Source: Alentia gelatinosa
Taxonomy: Eukaryota > Annelida > Polychaeta > Phyllodocida > Polynoidae
Direction: 5' to 3'
Length of the DNA: 64,000 nucleotides
Assembly: GCA_950022655.1 (NCBI GenBank)
Contig: OX465581.1
Coordinates: forward strand, 107,863,125-107,927,124
Position numbers and translations under genes: made by a program. This document shows, one piece after another, positions 1 through 13,393 of this stretch. The number at the start of each line of letters is the position of its first letter. Position 1 is the stretch's first letter. Below the pieces are notes generated by a model, which saw nothing but the letters and a program-made list of their open reading frames with translations, was not told the origin of the DNA and made no database searches.

Positions 1-3000
1 ATGTTACCTCCTATTAACTTTGGAATCTTCCGAGTGATGTGAGCGGATATCTAAAATTTCAAGCTTTTCATTTTGGTATAACGGTAAAAATTACAAAACA
101 TTATAAGACATCCACACCCGGCCATACCCCAACCTAAACCGGCTTCAATAGTCCGCGCACAGGTCGTGAACAGGCAAGCTTAATTTGCAGGCTTTCTGAT
201 ATTTGGAAAAGGAGTTTTTTCCTTATCTAATCTATACATATAGGCACATACCACAACTGAGCATATTTCACTACCAGTCCTGACACAATCGAGACTTTTC
301 CCCAGCTATATGTTATTTCCTATGTTATTCTGTTTCTATGCATGGCATCCCTGGTAAAATTAATCCAAGAGACTGCGCTTCGTAGACAGCACGCTTGGGA
401 CACCACACTTCATCAGTTGGACACTATGCTTTGTTTTCACAAGATAGCGTGATAGTCGCCTTGGACACCATGCCTCGTTTTATGCCATGTGTATGTCTTT
501 ATGTGTAAGAACCTGGCCTAGTAACTGTCACCTTGTTAGCTACAAGACAATTCTTATTTGGAGTTTCTACGTCAATTCTAGACCCAGTTCTGACATAGAA
601 TCAATGAGATTATATAACAATGCTTCGTCTCCACCGGTCACCCCTTGAAAACCGAGCGTGCTGGCTTAGACTAAATTATCGTTCCAAGTGTCCAGATACA
701 ACTAGTGAATTGTGACACCTCTGACTCTTTTGAAAATGTAAAGCGTTTTAGGTGTTCATGGTTACTAGAAATGGTATTACACACTGAAATACGTAGTCTT
801 CTATACTCATTGCATACTGTGACAGAATTTGCCTTTTTTTAAAGATAAATATGAAGTTCCCAGACATCTTCTTTTCAGTATTGGACCAACATTTGTAAGA
901 TACTCTATGGGTCTGCCCACAAAAATATGGAAAAGCAGATGTTATTGTCATACTTTGTTGAGTACTTTAGGAATAGCAGATTGATAAATATCACTTCCCG
1001 TCATATTATTCAGAAGGGCGTGAAGTTAAATTACCTTCTGAAGCTGCACTCATGATTATGGAGGGCTGAGTCAAAACTTTAGTTGATTGGGAATCATTGG
1101 TAACTCTTAAAGAAATCCTAGTATCTAAAAAACACCCACGATTTCTTATCAGTACTCCGACCAAGATCAGTATCTTAGGCAATTACATATACAAAAGAAT
1201 ATGGAAACTAGGTAGCTAGACACTCATTCAGATAAGGCAGATAAGACATGAAGTTGGTTTTTATGCGGTTGAAGCATTTGCTATTTGGTGACAACCTTCT
1301 TCTCAGCCACATTAGACTAGCCACAACTATTATTTCCTCAGTGCAACTTGCCAATGTTCAGTATTGAAACTATCAGTATTATCAAACGATTGACCTGAGT
1401 ATATGGATTAAATGGCTCTTCTTAATCTGTCGGAGTATGTGTCTGAGATCCATTTCGGAAAGAAGCTCCCCCTCTTATATAGACTCCCAGGCCATATTAG
1501 TGGACCATTCATACTGTTATGTCTCGGCCTACTACTACGCAGTCTACACTCTGTAGTCTGTACAGGTTGAGCACTTCATACCGTGGCCGCAGCACTACCG
1601 TGTGCTGAGCTGATACTGTGTGAGCAGCTCCCTCGTACCCAACCCACCTGGCCGAGTTGAGGTGCTCACGTTTCAGCGATGGCCTCCTCGCTGCCTCTCA
1701 CCGGTAGCCCCGCCAGCAGCGCCGGGTGGGTGATGTGCAGAGGCAGAGAGAGGGGAGGCTGCGTGGCTGTCTCAAGTTTGGAGTGTGTGCTTATTTGTGG
1801 AGCTCCGGGAAGTTGGCGCAGCGGGATTTCTCGACAGCGGCACGCGGGCGGCGCGTGCTGCGCCGTTACTTATGGCCTAGCATGCCATATTTGGGGACGG
1901 CAGTCAGCCGCATAAGCCAGAGAGTGTGTAACCTGACACTGTTTATGGGGAGGGGAGGGGCCGCCCGGCTGCTCCAACTACACAGCCCACTCCTCTCGGT
2001 TGGCGGCCAGCCAACGCAGTTCCTTACGTGCTTGAGGCACCCTACCCTAAATATGATCCACACCCATATAATCTAGAGCTACCCACATACGTTAGAGATT
2101 ATTCTCACAGTAGAAGCCCAGGATTTCTAACGAGACTTGTTTAATGAACGGCATGACATTTAAGCAGTCGTAATTATGGGCTCGCCTTTCGGACAATTAT
2201 AAGAGGACGAAACGGGGAAAAAAACATAGCGTCGTCATTGCAAATGTCTAGATTGAAAAAAAGATGTTTCCTGTAGAGTGACAGAAGACGTCAGTCGCTG
2301 GCCCACTGTGGAGTTACTTGCTCTGGCAGCTGAGAGCTGCTCCAGCGCTCGGGTCAGCTGGACGTGCAGGCCGACCCCGGCTGTACCTATTTGGGGCCTC
2401 CCCTTCTAGGCAACAGTGGCTTGGCCTGGATTCTATATGCGGCTCGGGCTTATACACACAACAGAAAAAAGACGGCCTGTACTGGCCGGGATTGGGGTCT
2501 TTTTCCGAGTGGCTTGACATCGGGTGGTATGCACTTAAAAAGGGTAGTCGCTGCAAAAATCATAGTTGTCCAAGTAAAAATACCTCACCGGCCGCTTGCC
2601 AGCATTCATGTTGAAATTGCCGTGCGCACTGTATCGCATTTTGTATCAAAATGTACCAAATATATAAGGATTATACTGGATACAAAACAGTTTTTTTCCT
2701 GAAATGATATAAATTGAATATTTCAAATTTGATACCAATATCAAGATACTTCGGTAATACACCTAGTATACCGAGGACACCCTGTGTCAGTAATAATAAT
2801 GTTTATTGACTCAGACTATGTTATAAATAAACAGCTTGGAGCATAGTAATGACAGACAAGCATAGTGTGTAGTGAAGTCTCATACATAACGTTCTAAGCG
2901 GGGAAATATAACTGCGTAATCAAATACACATCATCCAGCGACAGTTGGGGAATGTTTCATTAAGAATAACACCTGTGTCATATTACGAGAACTGGTCTGT

Positions 3001-5490
3001 GAATGTTCCGAGAACATCCATATCTAATCTTTACAGGTAGTCTATTCCTGGCACCAAGACACTCAATGCTGGGCGTTGTTTTTCCAATGTTGAGTCAAGT
3101 GACGGCAGCTTGGCGAAGGCTTAATGGTTTCTGGGAGTGACGGAGAAATGTGAAGCGCCCGCGAGTCCTCCGTTCTGTACAGTGTCAGTGCCAATATCTC
3201 TCACGTATCTCAGATCACATTAAACTGGATATGTCACGGAATCGTAGGTTGATTATCACTCTGATGTATAACACAACTGAGTCGTTGTTGGTATAATTGA
3301 ACATTTAAGTAGCTTAAAAAAGAAGTCTTTTGAGCTCTTTATAGTATGAAGCAGCAGCTAGTTGCCTCTCACTCTAAGCTTCGTGCGGTGCCCCCGGCTG
3401 TGAGGCAACCTGTGGCAGTACCTGCGTATACATCTTGTCAGGAAGCGATTCGAGCGGCTATATTTAGCACGAACACTGGCGCTAATTTTGAAAACATGTT
3501 TTCGCAGTATCTAAATTCAGAAACACTCACTGGAAGTAGGAGCATCGCATTTGAATCGTTGAAGTCATCATGGGAACGTAATTTTAGTTATTGCTGAAAT
3601 CGTATGGAGAACGATGTTCGATTGTTTAAAAGGAGAAACCTATAATTATAAGAAAATGCTGACAAGGCTAACGAACAATCGCCATCGCAATCAAAATGAT
3701 TGGACAGCATGTGGCATTGCGCTGTCAGCACTTCCTCATTTTTGCCTTGTGTAGTTTTAAACAATATACTTTATTAGGTACTCCATACAAATTAGCAAAT
3801 TTTGTTACTTCTTTGGTATTCTAGCGAAACTGTTAGCATATTGAAAGACCGACGTTGAGAAGCTGTTTATACGGTACATTTATTTAAATATTGTTTGAAT
3901 TTGTCTTGGACACCGTCACTGAGGTACTGATTAAACCCCCTTTAGCAATGAACACGCGTTCCTCTAATAATAGTGCGATTACTCACTAAGCGTGTACTAG
4001 CTGTGTCGCAGTGAGTCATTCAACCTAAACTTCAAAGTACGGGATAATGCTAGTACTTGTTTTATTGATATCTATATGGTCCAGTCACGTGAAATGCTCT
4101 AGTAATGAAACCAGTATCATTACAATTTTACACTCAGTCTAAATAGCAATAACCTAGAAAGTAATTATATGTATACGGCTATGCACCTCGTGTGGGTTAC
4201 TTGCTGCACACCTGACAGCCCCGCGCACACAGTTCCACTACCGTAAAACCCCGGTTATAAGCCGACCCCCACTTCAGCAAAATGCTATAAGCCGACTCTG
4301 GAGGTATTTCAACTTTAGAAAAACCCCGATTATGAGCCGACCCCCCGCTTTGGATCCTGTCCCCCACCCACCCACCCGCAAATCCCCGGGCCTCCTCACA
4401 ATTTTTTGGTAGAATTTTTGGGATAGAATATATGAACGTTTCAATGAACTTTTGTACCGATATAGGATATCACGTACTATATGACAGATTACTACCATTA
4501 AATGATTTACATTTGTATGTCTCTGGGGTTGGTGGTTGTTTGCTTTATTTTTTATTTTTTTGGGGGGGGGGGACTTTATTATAGATTTTTTTTTTCAAGT
4601 CATTTAAAAAAAAAACGGTTTTAAGCAGACCCCCGACTTGGCAAAAATATATGAAGTAATCTCCTCAAAGCTCCCCCCAAAAAATCGGCTTACAACCGGG
4701 TTTTACGGTAGCTCTTTTTTATCGGTAACAACCCTCCCTCCCTCACACACCCCTCAAAATATACTGGTATATCCGCGTTACGTCGGCAGATATAATCACG
4801 ACACAGTCCTGCCCTGACTCCAGATAGAAATCCGAAGTCTGGTCAAGCATTTGTTTTAGAGTTAATTCCCAGTGTACACTAGATTTCAACCATTTTACTG
4901 TTTGCCTGCAGTCTCAAGTGTCTTGACATTAAAATAGCTTTTCTGTGGAAGTCCACATCTCCCAATACCGTCCCTCCCCTCTTCCCGTTGTAGGGTTATG
5001 TTGTCACTGGTTGACTTTTGATTCCCCGCTAAAGACGCGATGGACTACGCACCGAATATCTGATCCTTTTGTCAATATGGATGATAAAAGTATACTTGCA
5101 CAATCAGGGACGCAGTTGTTCCGACAAATGATGGAATTCCGACATTTCCTACGCTGACAGCACCGCAAAAAGTGACATCTCCTATTTAGTTCGACGTTTA
5201 TCTCTCTTCATATACCAATAGTAACAGAATTACCAAGAGAAATTAGAATATATTTATCGATATATAACTGATTTGTTCCAAAATAATGTTATAAGTGCTT
5301 CTTTTTACAAAGGGCTTTGAATTTCCCATTTTTCGTCAGTCCCAATTTTCATATTCGACTAATCATGTCTCCCATGCTTATGGCTGGTAGTGATAAATTG
5401 CATATAACGAGTATATCATGATGTGAAAAGTTGAGTTATCCGTAGTGTTTTATATACTAGCTCAAACTTATTTCCCCTTATCCTGCATAG
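1..5490. other. Non-coding stretch upstream of (or intronic to) the SRF-like gene
   Basis: I can support no coding exon here. If the downstream gene is SRF, this is its upstream sequence or a large intron; no MADS-box sequence was seen in any frame. Two GC-rich patches stand out from the AT-rich background, at about 1540-2030 and 2290-2620. The first contains an ATG at 1679 in fair context, followed by about 16 codons rich in Ser, Ala and Pro and then a possible donor (GTGGGT). It could be an alternative first exon or simply a GC-rich repeat. A TA-flanked MITE lies at 4241-4708. The rest shows nothing I recognise. Confidence 0.4.
4241..4708. mobile_element. TA-flanked MITE with CCGTAAAACCCCGG ends (copy 1)
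   Basis: The element has imperfect terminal inverted repeats of about 25 bp. The left end reads CCGTAAAACCCCGGTTATAA and the right end is its reverse complement with a few changes. It is flanked by TA on both sides, as expected for a Tc1/mariner/pogo-type target duplication. The interior repeats the motif TATAAGCCGAC several times and has G and A homopolymers. There is no transposase ORF, so it is a non-autonomous element. Related ends occur at 19822-20572 and 23281-23376. Confidence 0.7.
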
Positions 5491-6734
5491 GTGCCCGACT
5501 CCATAGTGCCCTCTAAGTCGACGAGCGGCGGTTACTGCCACGTGCAGCAGCCTCCGTCTCAGAGCCCGTCCCCGGTGTCGGCGTCCACGTCGCCGGCCGT
5601 CAACCAGGCCGTCAGCCCGCCGCAGACAGTGGCCATGACGGCGTACGTGACTCCCTCCACTACGAGCACACAGTCCACACAGAAACCTACCAATCTCTCC
5701 ATGCATCTCCCGTCGGGTGGCATCGCAGTGCTGCCATCTGGTGGAGAGGCGCAAAACATCATCAACTACATGCAAAGTGAGTAGGAGTTTAACCTCGATG
5801 AAGGAACGGCTTGATGACTTTTTTTTCTCCCCCCCCCCCCCCTCTAAACTAAGATTCCCTCAATGTTTTGGATGTTTTTCTATACATAGTCAATAATATC
5901 GGTTATTGTAATGTCAATACGACTGAATTACAAGGAGTATCCGTATCTCCTTCGAATAGAAAGCCTTTATCTTTTAGATTGGAAATAAGCGCTGCAATAT
6001 GTCCGGAAAAAAGAAATCGTTTGATATGATAATGACATGTCATAATATCTCAGACTTAAACTTCTTAATGAATGCACAAAGATTGAAGGTTTTGAACATT
6101 AATGTTCCGTCTTTCTTAGAAATAGGAAAGATATAGGTGTACTGTTTAATTATCTCCTCGGTAACCAGTACTCTGTGGACTGCACTCAAATTTAAAGGGT
6201 TTGAACATATAACTCGCTGTTTTAGCAGGTCTTCCCCCTGGTACGCCCATCAGTCTACCCGTCTCACAGGCATCAAGTGGAGGACAGCAGCAACAGCAGG
6301 CGGTGTACAGATTTCCAACGCCCCAACCTGGTCAGATAGTCTCATTACAAGGTACTTTTCTAGCTCTCCTATTGTATTGTAACTATCGATATATCATGTT
6401 TGTGTTAACTCTAAGTATTATTCATGCACTATCGATTAGCCATGGGATGCATTATCCTGGCAGTAGTCTGGAAAACAGCCTGCAGTTAAACATTGTCACT
6501 CAAGTTAAATGATGAAAAAATGAAGACTTAGTGATTTTAATGTATTTGTATTAGTAATGGAACATATAATTGATATATACATAAAATATCCATACACATA
6601 TATGATAGCCAAATGCGATTCTTCTGTTTCTGACTTCTATTCGTGCTTATCTTTCTACAGGTATCCCACAATCACAGCCTCAAAATCTGGTAAAGGTGAC
6701 TGAGTCGAGCGGTTCGAGTTCAAGTTCGCAACAA

Positions 6735-6766
<32 letters not shown>

Positions 6767-9031
6767 ACCGCCGCAGCAGCAACAGCCGCAACAACAACAG
6801 CAACAGAACGTCACTATGATTCAAGGTAGGTATCTGTATATCTCTATGAATGTTAAAATGAATGGAGTTCTATGGATTTTCGCGTGTAAATATGAAGATG
6901 GGAATGTCATTAAAGTGATGATTTAGAGGTTGAATTATGTAATTAACCGATTCTGAGCGATGGCTTTTGAAACATTAACACACTTTCTGAAGATGAGGTG
7001 CATGTATACATATGATTTCATTATTCTGGCATAATGATCCTACTGCTCAACTAAGTAGCAAGCAGAAATATGATATACATGTACATGTATTCATAACAAA
7101 TTTGAATTGTTGATATGGAAATTTCCACCTGTTAAATGCTCAATCTACCGAGAAGACTTGCGTCGTCCGCGGGTCAGTGCACATTGAGGTTTATCAAGAG
7201 ACGTCACAAGTTTGAGTCTGATTTTATTTATGTCACGCATTTTGTCACGCTTTGTAATCTCACGAGTCGAAGACGAGTGACATTACGGAGCCAACAAAAT
7301 GAGTGACATAAGTAAACTCAAACTCAGACGAGTGGCGTCTAGGTTTTATCCTACCCCATTTCCACCTTTTTTCAGTAATAGAAAGTAGTGGCATAAACAA
7401 TACTTTATGTCACACCCGGGACATAAACAAGTCCCATGTTAAGCCTATGGCGTTTTTTTATTAGGGGTAGGATAATATTCCTGATGCTATGGACAAACTA
7501 TTCAATGATAGGCCACACCAGGCTTAACTATGTCCCATATTTCTATGTACTTACCCTAACACTAATCTTGTTATCCACAACGAAGCGTGATCTTAATACG
7601 TTCATGCTTATTTCATAGATGATTGCATCATAGGTTCATATAAAGCATATTTTTATAAAGTGACAAAAATTCATCCTTTGTTGTGGATGCATGATCCAGA
7701 ACTACCTACCTGTGATGTTGCATACTAATGGCATATTTGTACATATTGCAGGAAACTCGCAGACACCTATGATGTATCAAACACCGCAGGGATTGGTCTA
7801 TGCAGCGCCGGCTGGTGCAACCGTCGGCGCTACAATTCCTGAGGGCTTCATACTCAACTTGCCTCAGTCTTCCGCCCTGCAACTTGCCCAAGATCAGCAA
7901 TCAGCGAGTAAGCAAGATTACTATTGCATTATGGATAACATTATCTCTTGATGTTTATAATTTCAAAGCCACCGTCCCTTCAAGGCTTGGTGTTCCTATG
8001 GATCTTCATTATTCAGAATTTGGTCGAAGGGCTGTCTAGCTATCCTTCGTAAAGCTCTTAACAACTAAGGAGTAGTTGATGATGTATATCTTTATATTAT
8101 ATTTAGCATCAAAGCTGATATAATCGTGGTATCTCCCTTTATTTCTGATTAGCAGACATACCATTAGAATATTATTGATTTTGAAATGGGAGAACCAGAA
8201 GCTGCTTTATTATGAAATTGGTAGAAAGCACTGAGAATATCAACCAACCAAAAGAAAAAGTCCATCGACATATCATATAAGAAGCCTATAAAAGTTAACA
8301 GATTATTAGTCCTAATGATACTCTAATCAATTTTTAACAACACTACCTGTAAACAACCTCGTCATTAGTCTAATTTGGTCATATGACATGCCCTTTAATT
8401 ATCTTAGTTAGTTATCTGTATTATTGCGATATACAGGACTTACGAACCTTCAAACTTTGCCTTTGTAGGTGGCCAACAGTATATCACTATTCCGGTGCCC
8501 TTGTCTCTGGCACACGGCGGGTCAACACAAGTAAGTATCTTACTTTTTATGACAGGTCCAAGGTACCCGGTATCTTTTATCTTTTATCTCGGGACGGAAT
8601 TCCGATATTTCCTATACACAGATAGCACCCTCGATGTTAGAGGGGCATTTTCTTTTAGATTCACATTTATCTTTCTTCAGATAGGAACATTTGCGGAGTA
8701 ATTGCGATTTCTGATTTTTCTGTAAGAAGTGAGTTCGTTATCTGTTAGAGCATGATAACTCGGATAATACGTATGTTTTGAGGAGGCACTTAATTGAAAA
8801 CTTTCTTTAGACTATGTAATGGGTAAATGTTCCTCTTTGTGACAACGACACTGTCCGCACTCCTGCATTATGAAGTAATTTCTTTACACTATATAGACAA
8901 GCGAAAGGCTAATTTGTCCTTTTTTCCCTTCGTAGCAGATGTTTCAGCCTATGCTAGCACAGGCGGGGACACCAACAACTACATCAGCAGATGTGCAACG
9001 CTCGCCCATAGATAGGTCTTCAAAGCGATAA
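5491..9031 (+). CDS. Serum response factor-like transcription factor, C-terminal exons only
   Basis: Six exons join in frame: 5491-5776, 6229-6351, 6661-6825, 7752-7907, 8469-8530 and 8939-9031 (stop TAA), giving 885 nt or 294 residues. All junctions are GT-AG with compatible phases. The product is a low-complexity Ser/Thr/Pro/Gln-rich chain with a 26-codon Gln/Pro tract and no folded domain, typical of a transactivation region. Segments such as GGIAVLPSGG, MMYQTPQGLVYAAP and QYITIPVPL resemble, in order, the C-terminal half of animal SRF (human has LPTSFTLMPGG, MMYPSPHAVMYAP and VQIPVSAV). From family knowledge, SRF binds CArG boxes through a MADS box, which would lie upstream of the window. 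It could be another Q-rich factor; identity rests on weak similarity recalled from memory. The acceptors of the second and sixth exons are tandem TAGCAG sites. Confidence 0.55.
6729..6806 (+). repeat. CAA/CAG repeat encoding a polyglutamine/proline tract
   Basis: This is a 78-bp in-frame run of CAA and CAG codons interrupted by three CCG/CCA-type proline positions, inside the third exon of the SRF-like gene. Interspersed CAA and CAG codons suggest it is more stable than a pure CAG repeat. Confidence 0.9.
7199..7340. repeat. Foldback inverted repeat in an intron of the SRF-like gene
   Basis: The left arm (about 7199-7250: AGACGTCACAAGTTTGAGTC, then TTTATGTCACGCATTTTGTC) is matched by an inverted right arm (about 7290-7340: GACAAAAT-like, GTGACATAAGTAAACTCAAA, then GTGGCGTCT). 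The whole segment of about 142 bp folds back on itself with mismatches. It is probably a small foldback MITE; no target duplication was defined. Confidence 0.6.
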
Positions 9032-11600
9032 AAGGCTACAGACGAAGATGCTTTTCCTTTGACAAGAAATGTGGATCATTTTAACGGCACTGTCGCATGT
9101 GTGTCCCAGGGAAAGATTTTGGCCATACTAAGGAGGAAGGGCAACTCAAAAGATGGGGTAAATTACTACAGGATTGTACCGTTGAGTAGGTATGTGTGTG
9201 ATGTGTTAAGTTGACTGGTAAATCTGCATAAGGGATATGTCAATGGTGCTGTTAAATCGTAGAATTTAAGGTGTCCACTCGTTGCTGATGTTATTCTATG
9301 GTGGAATCAATTAATCCAGTTAAATGTTATACCGGAATGTTGTTGATAACGATAATTATACTATTTTGATCTCTAGAAAAAGTTCAGAGATGTTGATATG
9401 ATTGACAGTGGGAGTTAGTTATATTGTATCTTCATTTCACTACTCGTTTTACACACGTTGAAATATTGGTCACGTAATGGATGACTGGCTTCTCATCTGT
9501 TAAGTACTGTAGCCAAAATATCTTGCTGATACCACTCGTAGTTAGATGTTAAACTAATAATTAATATGTGCAATTTCTTGTTACATCTGGTACTTTATAA
9601 GAAATATAGAATTGTAATGAGTATGTGACATGTTAACAGTTTTTTGAGAAACATTTAGAATACGCACTATTCTATGAGATACTAGAGTGTAGGTTTCAGT
9701 TAGTGAATCATTATTGGATACACTTCTATTGCTATATGGCAATCAGTGATGTTACATGATGTTGTATGAATTATGGATAAAGGTCAACGATTTTCAACAT
9801 GTATCAGTACTGTATGGTTTTTCGTTTAGCCGTCCAGTGATTGTACTATTGTGAAAAATACAGGACAACATATCAGTAGATACGTCCCAAAGTATGGTGT
9901 CTGAATTTTCATTGAAACTAAAATGAAAGGTCTGATCGATGTATTGCAATCGTCGGTCATAATACTCTCCTTGGCTGTAAATAATATTTGTTGGTTATTA
10001 TTTATGCACCCTTCCGTTATCACATAGTCTTTATTTGAGTTTATGTTTTCTACGTAGTTGTTTGACACAGGATAGACACTGCCATTATGTACAGACTCCA
10101 ATGCTAGATAGTAGGTTAGAGGAGTGCACAAATTTACAGACTGTTGCGCTTGAACGTTTCGTTAGCTAAGGTTATATATTACGCTAGTTCGATGCTGTTC
10201 AGTGTAAATGTATATAGATTTCAGTTGCGCTACAAGTGCATCTTAAGGTCTCATGTCACTTTCGATGTGTGTACTTAAAGTTATATCTATTACTAATCAG
10301 CAATGACATCACGACCCATAATGTATATAGAATGGAATGGACATAACTATTGACGCACAGACAAGATACCAGTCGAACCCTTTCACTCGAGTTCTCTGTA
10401 CCATAAGCCTTTCAGATTTTGATAGATTTTTTTATCATTCTTATAATGCTGTCTCAAAGAAATTGTCTTCCCATTACTTGTTGGTTATTTTCTCGATATA
10501 ACAGTATGAGCAATACGTCTTCTACAGTCATGTTTTCTGCGACAAGGAAACAGTATTCTGGCTAGCCGTATATTTGTACGAGTTTTAATACGAGAAGCTT
10601 ACTCTCAACACACTATTGGTGCTCGATTCTGCTGTTTGCATCACAGTTTTTCACGACTGGTATAGGCAATTGCAAATTCTCTATATTTCTATGAAATGCA
10701 TGCTAATATCAAATGAAGTCCAAATGAATTGAATGTTTACATACAAAAAATGGTCATGTGAATGAGCTATTGGAAAGTGTAATCTATTTAAGCTTATATG
10801 AAGATTGTATATATGTTGGTTATCTTTAGAAAAATTGTATATACATGTCCTTATGTCTGTATCTAATGTAGAAATGCTAAGGAAATCAATACAACTCAAT
10901 TTGAAAACTTTGGCCAGGGCTGTAGTTTCTTAATTCAAAATTGCCGACCCGTCCTAGATGGATCTATATCTGAGGCTGTAATTAAATTGCTATTGTGATT
11001 TTTGAAAATATTTATTCTGATAGGTTATTTTTTCAATTTAAATACCACTGACCAAGAATGCTCATCTCCACTGTTCATATTTCGATCATCATAGAAATAG
11101 CAGGGAATAAAGTATCAGTCTCTGTACGGAATAAACGTTTACTCCTCTCTGCCTTGTTATCCGTTTTATGGACCAGTTGTGAGAATGTAAAAACATGGTG
11201 GCATTTATGTCACAGACCAAAACAAATATACAGAATCTGATGAGATGCAATAAGCAGCGTTGGTTGGTAATTAGCACTGATCATAAACTAGATTGAAAAA
11301 GATTCTGTCATATTTGACCTTTTTTATATCTCGATTGAATTAAATGTTTGTTTTATCTACAACAGCAATTGTCATAGTTGGTGAGTAATATGAGGCACTG
11401 GCACTCAAAATACGACAGCTTACTGAACAGGAGGTACAACCTTTAACAATCTAACTGTTCATTCACGTAAACATTTACGTATACTTACTTGCAATGATAT
11501 TGGGTTCTGTCAATATATTTCTCAAGTAATTCTCGTACATTGTGCATTGATTTGTTTGTTGTATCAAGGAACAAAATAAAAATTAGTTTGAATAAGGTGG
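9032..11600 (+). other. Probable long 3' UTR of the SRF-like gene
   Basis: This AT-rich stretch has no supported ORF and runs from the TAA at 9029-9031 to a polyadenylation signal at 11575-11580. A 3' UTR of about 2.5 kb is inferred from the absence of a nearer AATAAA; transcript data would be needed to set the true end. Confidence 0.4.
11575..11580 (+). terminator. Candidate polyadenylation signal of the SRF-like gene
   Basis: AATAAA is followed about 20-40 bases later by a GT-rich stretch (GGTGGATTGTGTTGTTTAG), the usual arrangement of a metazoan poly(A) site. A second AATAAA lies at 12122-12127. Confidence 0.45.
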
Positions 11601-13315
11601 ATTGTGTTGTTTAGTATGTACTGTGTCAGACAGCATCTGATACACAGACTTTAAGTAGGAATGTCTTTTGTGGATAATACTGCTAAACTATGAGGATCTA
11701 AATTTGATGTTTTGTGCAGTTAAAATAGAACAATTTACATTTGCTCGATTTACATAAGAAATGTACTGAAAAATATGGTTTTCTTAAATTCTCTCAAAAA
11801 TATGGACGGTGACCTGTTTTTAACAACTTGAATGTGCAAACCATACCTCGAAAACGAGTACGATGACCCCTGCTTAGACATGTGTTATACAACACTTAGG
11901 GATTATCATATTCAAGTTTCAGGAAAATGACATGGGTTTTAATTTTCAACCCAAATTGTCCGATATGCCTTTAAGTTTAGAGGATTCTAAGCATTCAATA
12001 GGACTCAGTGTTGTGATTTTTGGTTTGTTCTATTGAGGCGTCACACAACAACACTTACGATGGTCCTAGTTGTAAAGACATTTTTATTTTTTTACCAGAC
12101 AACGATGAACAAGTTCGTTTCAATAAATACAATATCAATGCGGATTAACAACTAACATTTTTATGTACATATATGTAGTTCCAAGTGCTCCGATAGTGTA
12201 GGCAATTCAGCAACGCCATTGACCTATCACAGATGCTTTTTCTTAAATATTTTACTTTCTCCTCCATCTTTCACAAATCATGGTTTCCTTTTCGATTTTC
12301 CCTTTTTCTTAGGTCGATCTATTTCAAATGCTGAGAAGTCCATTTTATCGAGATCTTTTTCGTTTTTAAACTGGCACCGCACAATCCTTGACTGTGGACT
12401 TCCCGTTGACTGAAGCCATTCTTTCCTGTTGATATAGATAGTAGAAATACTTACTAATCAGTCAATAAGTTAGCAGGGCGGGATATAGTGTTTTCTTTGC
12501 CCTTGAAATAGAGGTAACAGATGCTTTGGATTTCTGTTGTATTTTACTTGATTTAATTAAAGTTACATGCTTCGGTGCTCGTTTCTCACATAGTATTGAT
12601 AGGAACATCGATGATACAGTCACTAGTTTTTATTCATGTTTGTCAAATACTACCTATACAGAACACATAAGCCTACAACTTCAGCCTTTTTACGAGTAAT
12701 ACCGACAATTTAATCTTATTTGTTCTTACTCTATTATGTTTAAGATCAGAATACAGTTACTATCTATTAACTGTAGTCTATCAACACTTGGAAACTACAT
12801 GGATATTGAAGATGGTTGTACATTCTCATTTCAAAGTAGCAATCATTTCATTCGGTATCAGATATATTATCTGGTTTAACCAGATCGTGAATACCAGATT
12901 GCCAATGTTGATCAGAGTATTTTAGATTGGAATTTAACAAATTGATACCAGGCGATGTCCTTTCCCCAACAGTGGTGATACCTTGAATGGTAGAACTGCC
13001 CGGGATATCAAATAAACCTGAATTAGGGGGGGGGGGGGTATTTGTCTCATAAGGGTGTTCTTGATTGGAAGCTCCACTAATAGCAGTATTTAATAAGAGT
13101 TTGTCTTTCATTAGTGAAGTTATCATCAAAACAAAATTTCGATTGCATCAATAGGTAACTCATTCTTGATTATCACCAATGAAACAGATAACAAAAAGCT
13201 AAGGTACAACTCGCATTTCATTGATATATAAACAAAACGAAAGCTAGACCTCAAATTGTAGCACCAACATGGCTTGAACACCTAAAAGATTTGGTGTCTT
13301 TTTGAGGTTTTGTCC
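11601..13315. other. Intergenic sequence between convergent genes
   Basis: Nothing clearly coding is visible between the 3' ends of the SRF-like and acylphosphatase genes. A 93-codon minus-strand ORF at 12848-13129 contains a run of G on the plus strand and has no recognisable family. It may lie in the acylphosphatase 3' UTR if the more distal minus-strand AATAAA (plus-strand TTTATT at 12629-12634) is used. Confidence 0.4.
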
Positions 13316-13321
13316 TTTAAT
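13316..13321 (-). terminator. Candidate polyadenylation signal (ATTAAA) of acylphosphatase
   Basis: The minus strand reads ATTAAA about 73 nt after the acylphosphatase stop codon. It is the common variant of AATAAA. A canonical AATAAA on this strand occurs only at 12629-12634. Confidence 0.35.
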
Positions 13322-13393
13322 TAAGGAACTTTAAATAGCTCGGAAGGATTTCGCGATGTACAATCTGCGCGGAACTTGTCTCATGTTTCTCAA

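Noticed and set aside
1679..2076. Overlapping plus-strand ORFs of 78 and 116 codons in a GC-rich patch
   Set aside because: No family resemblance and no spliced partner; length is explained by high GC. Only the first few codons are kept as a possible exon.
3346..3597. 83-codon plus-strand ORF upstream of the SRF-like gene
   Set aside because: No recognisable motif, no MADS-box residues, no clear splice context.
12848..13129. 93-codon minus-strand ORF
   Set aside because: Contains a homopolymer-encoded Pro run, no homology recognised, and probably lies in the acylphosphatase 3' UTR.
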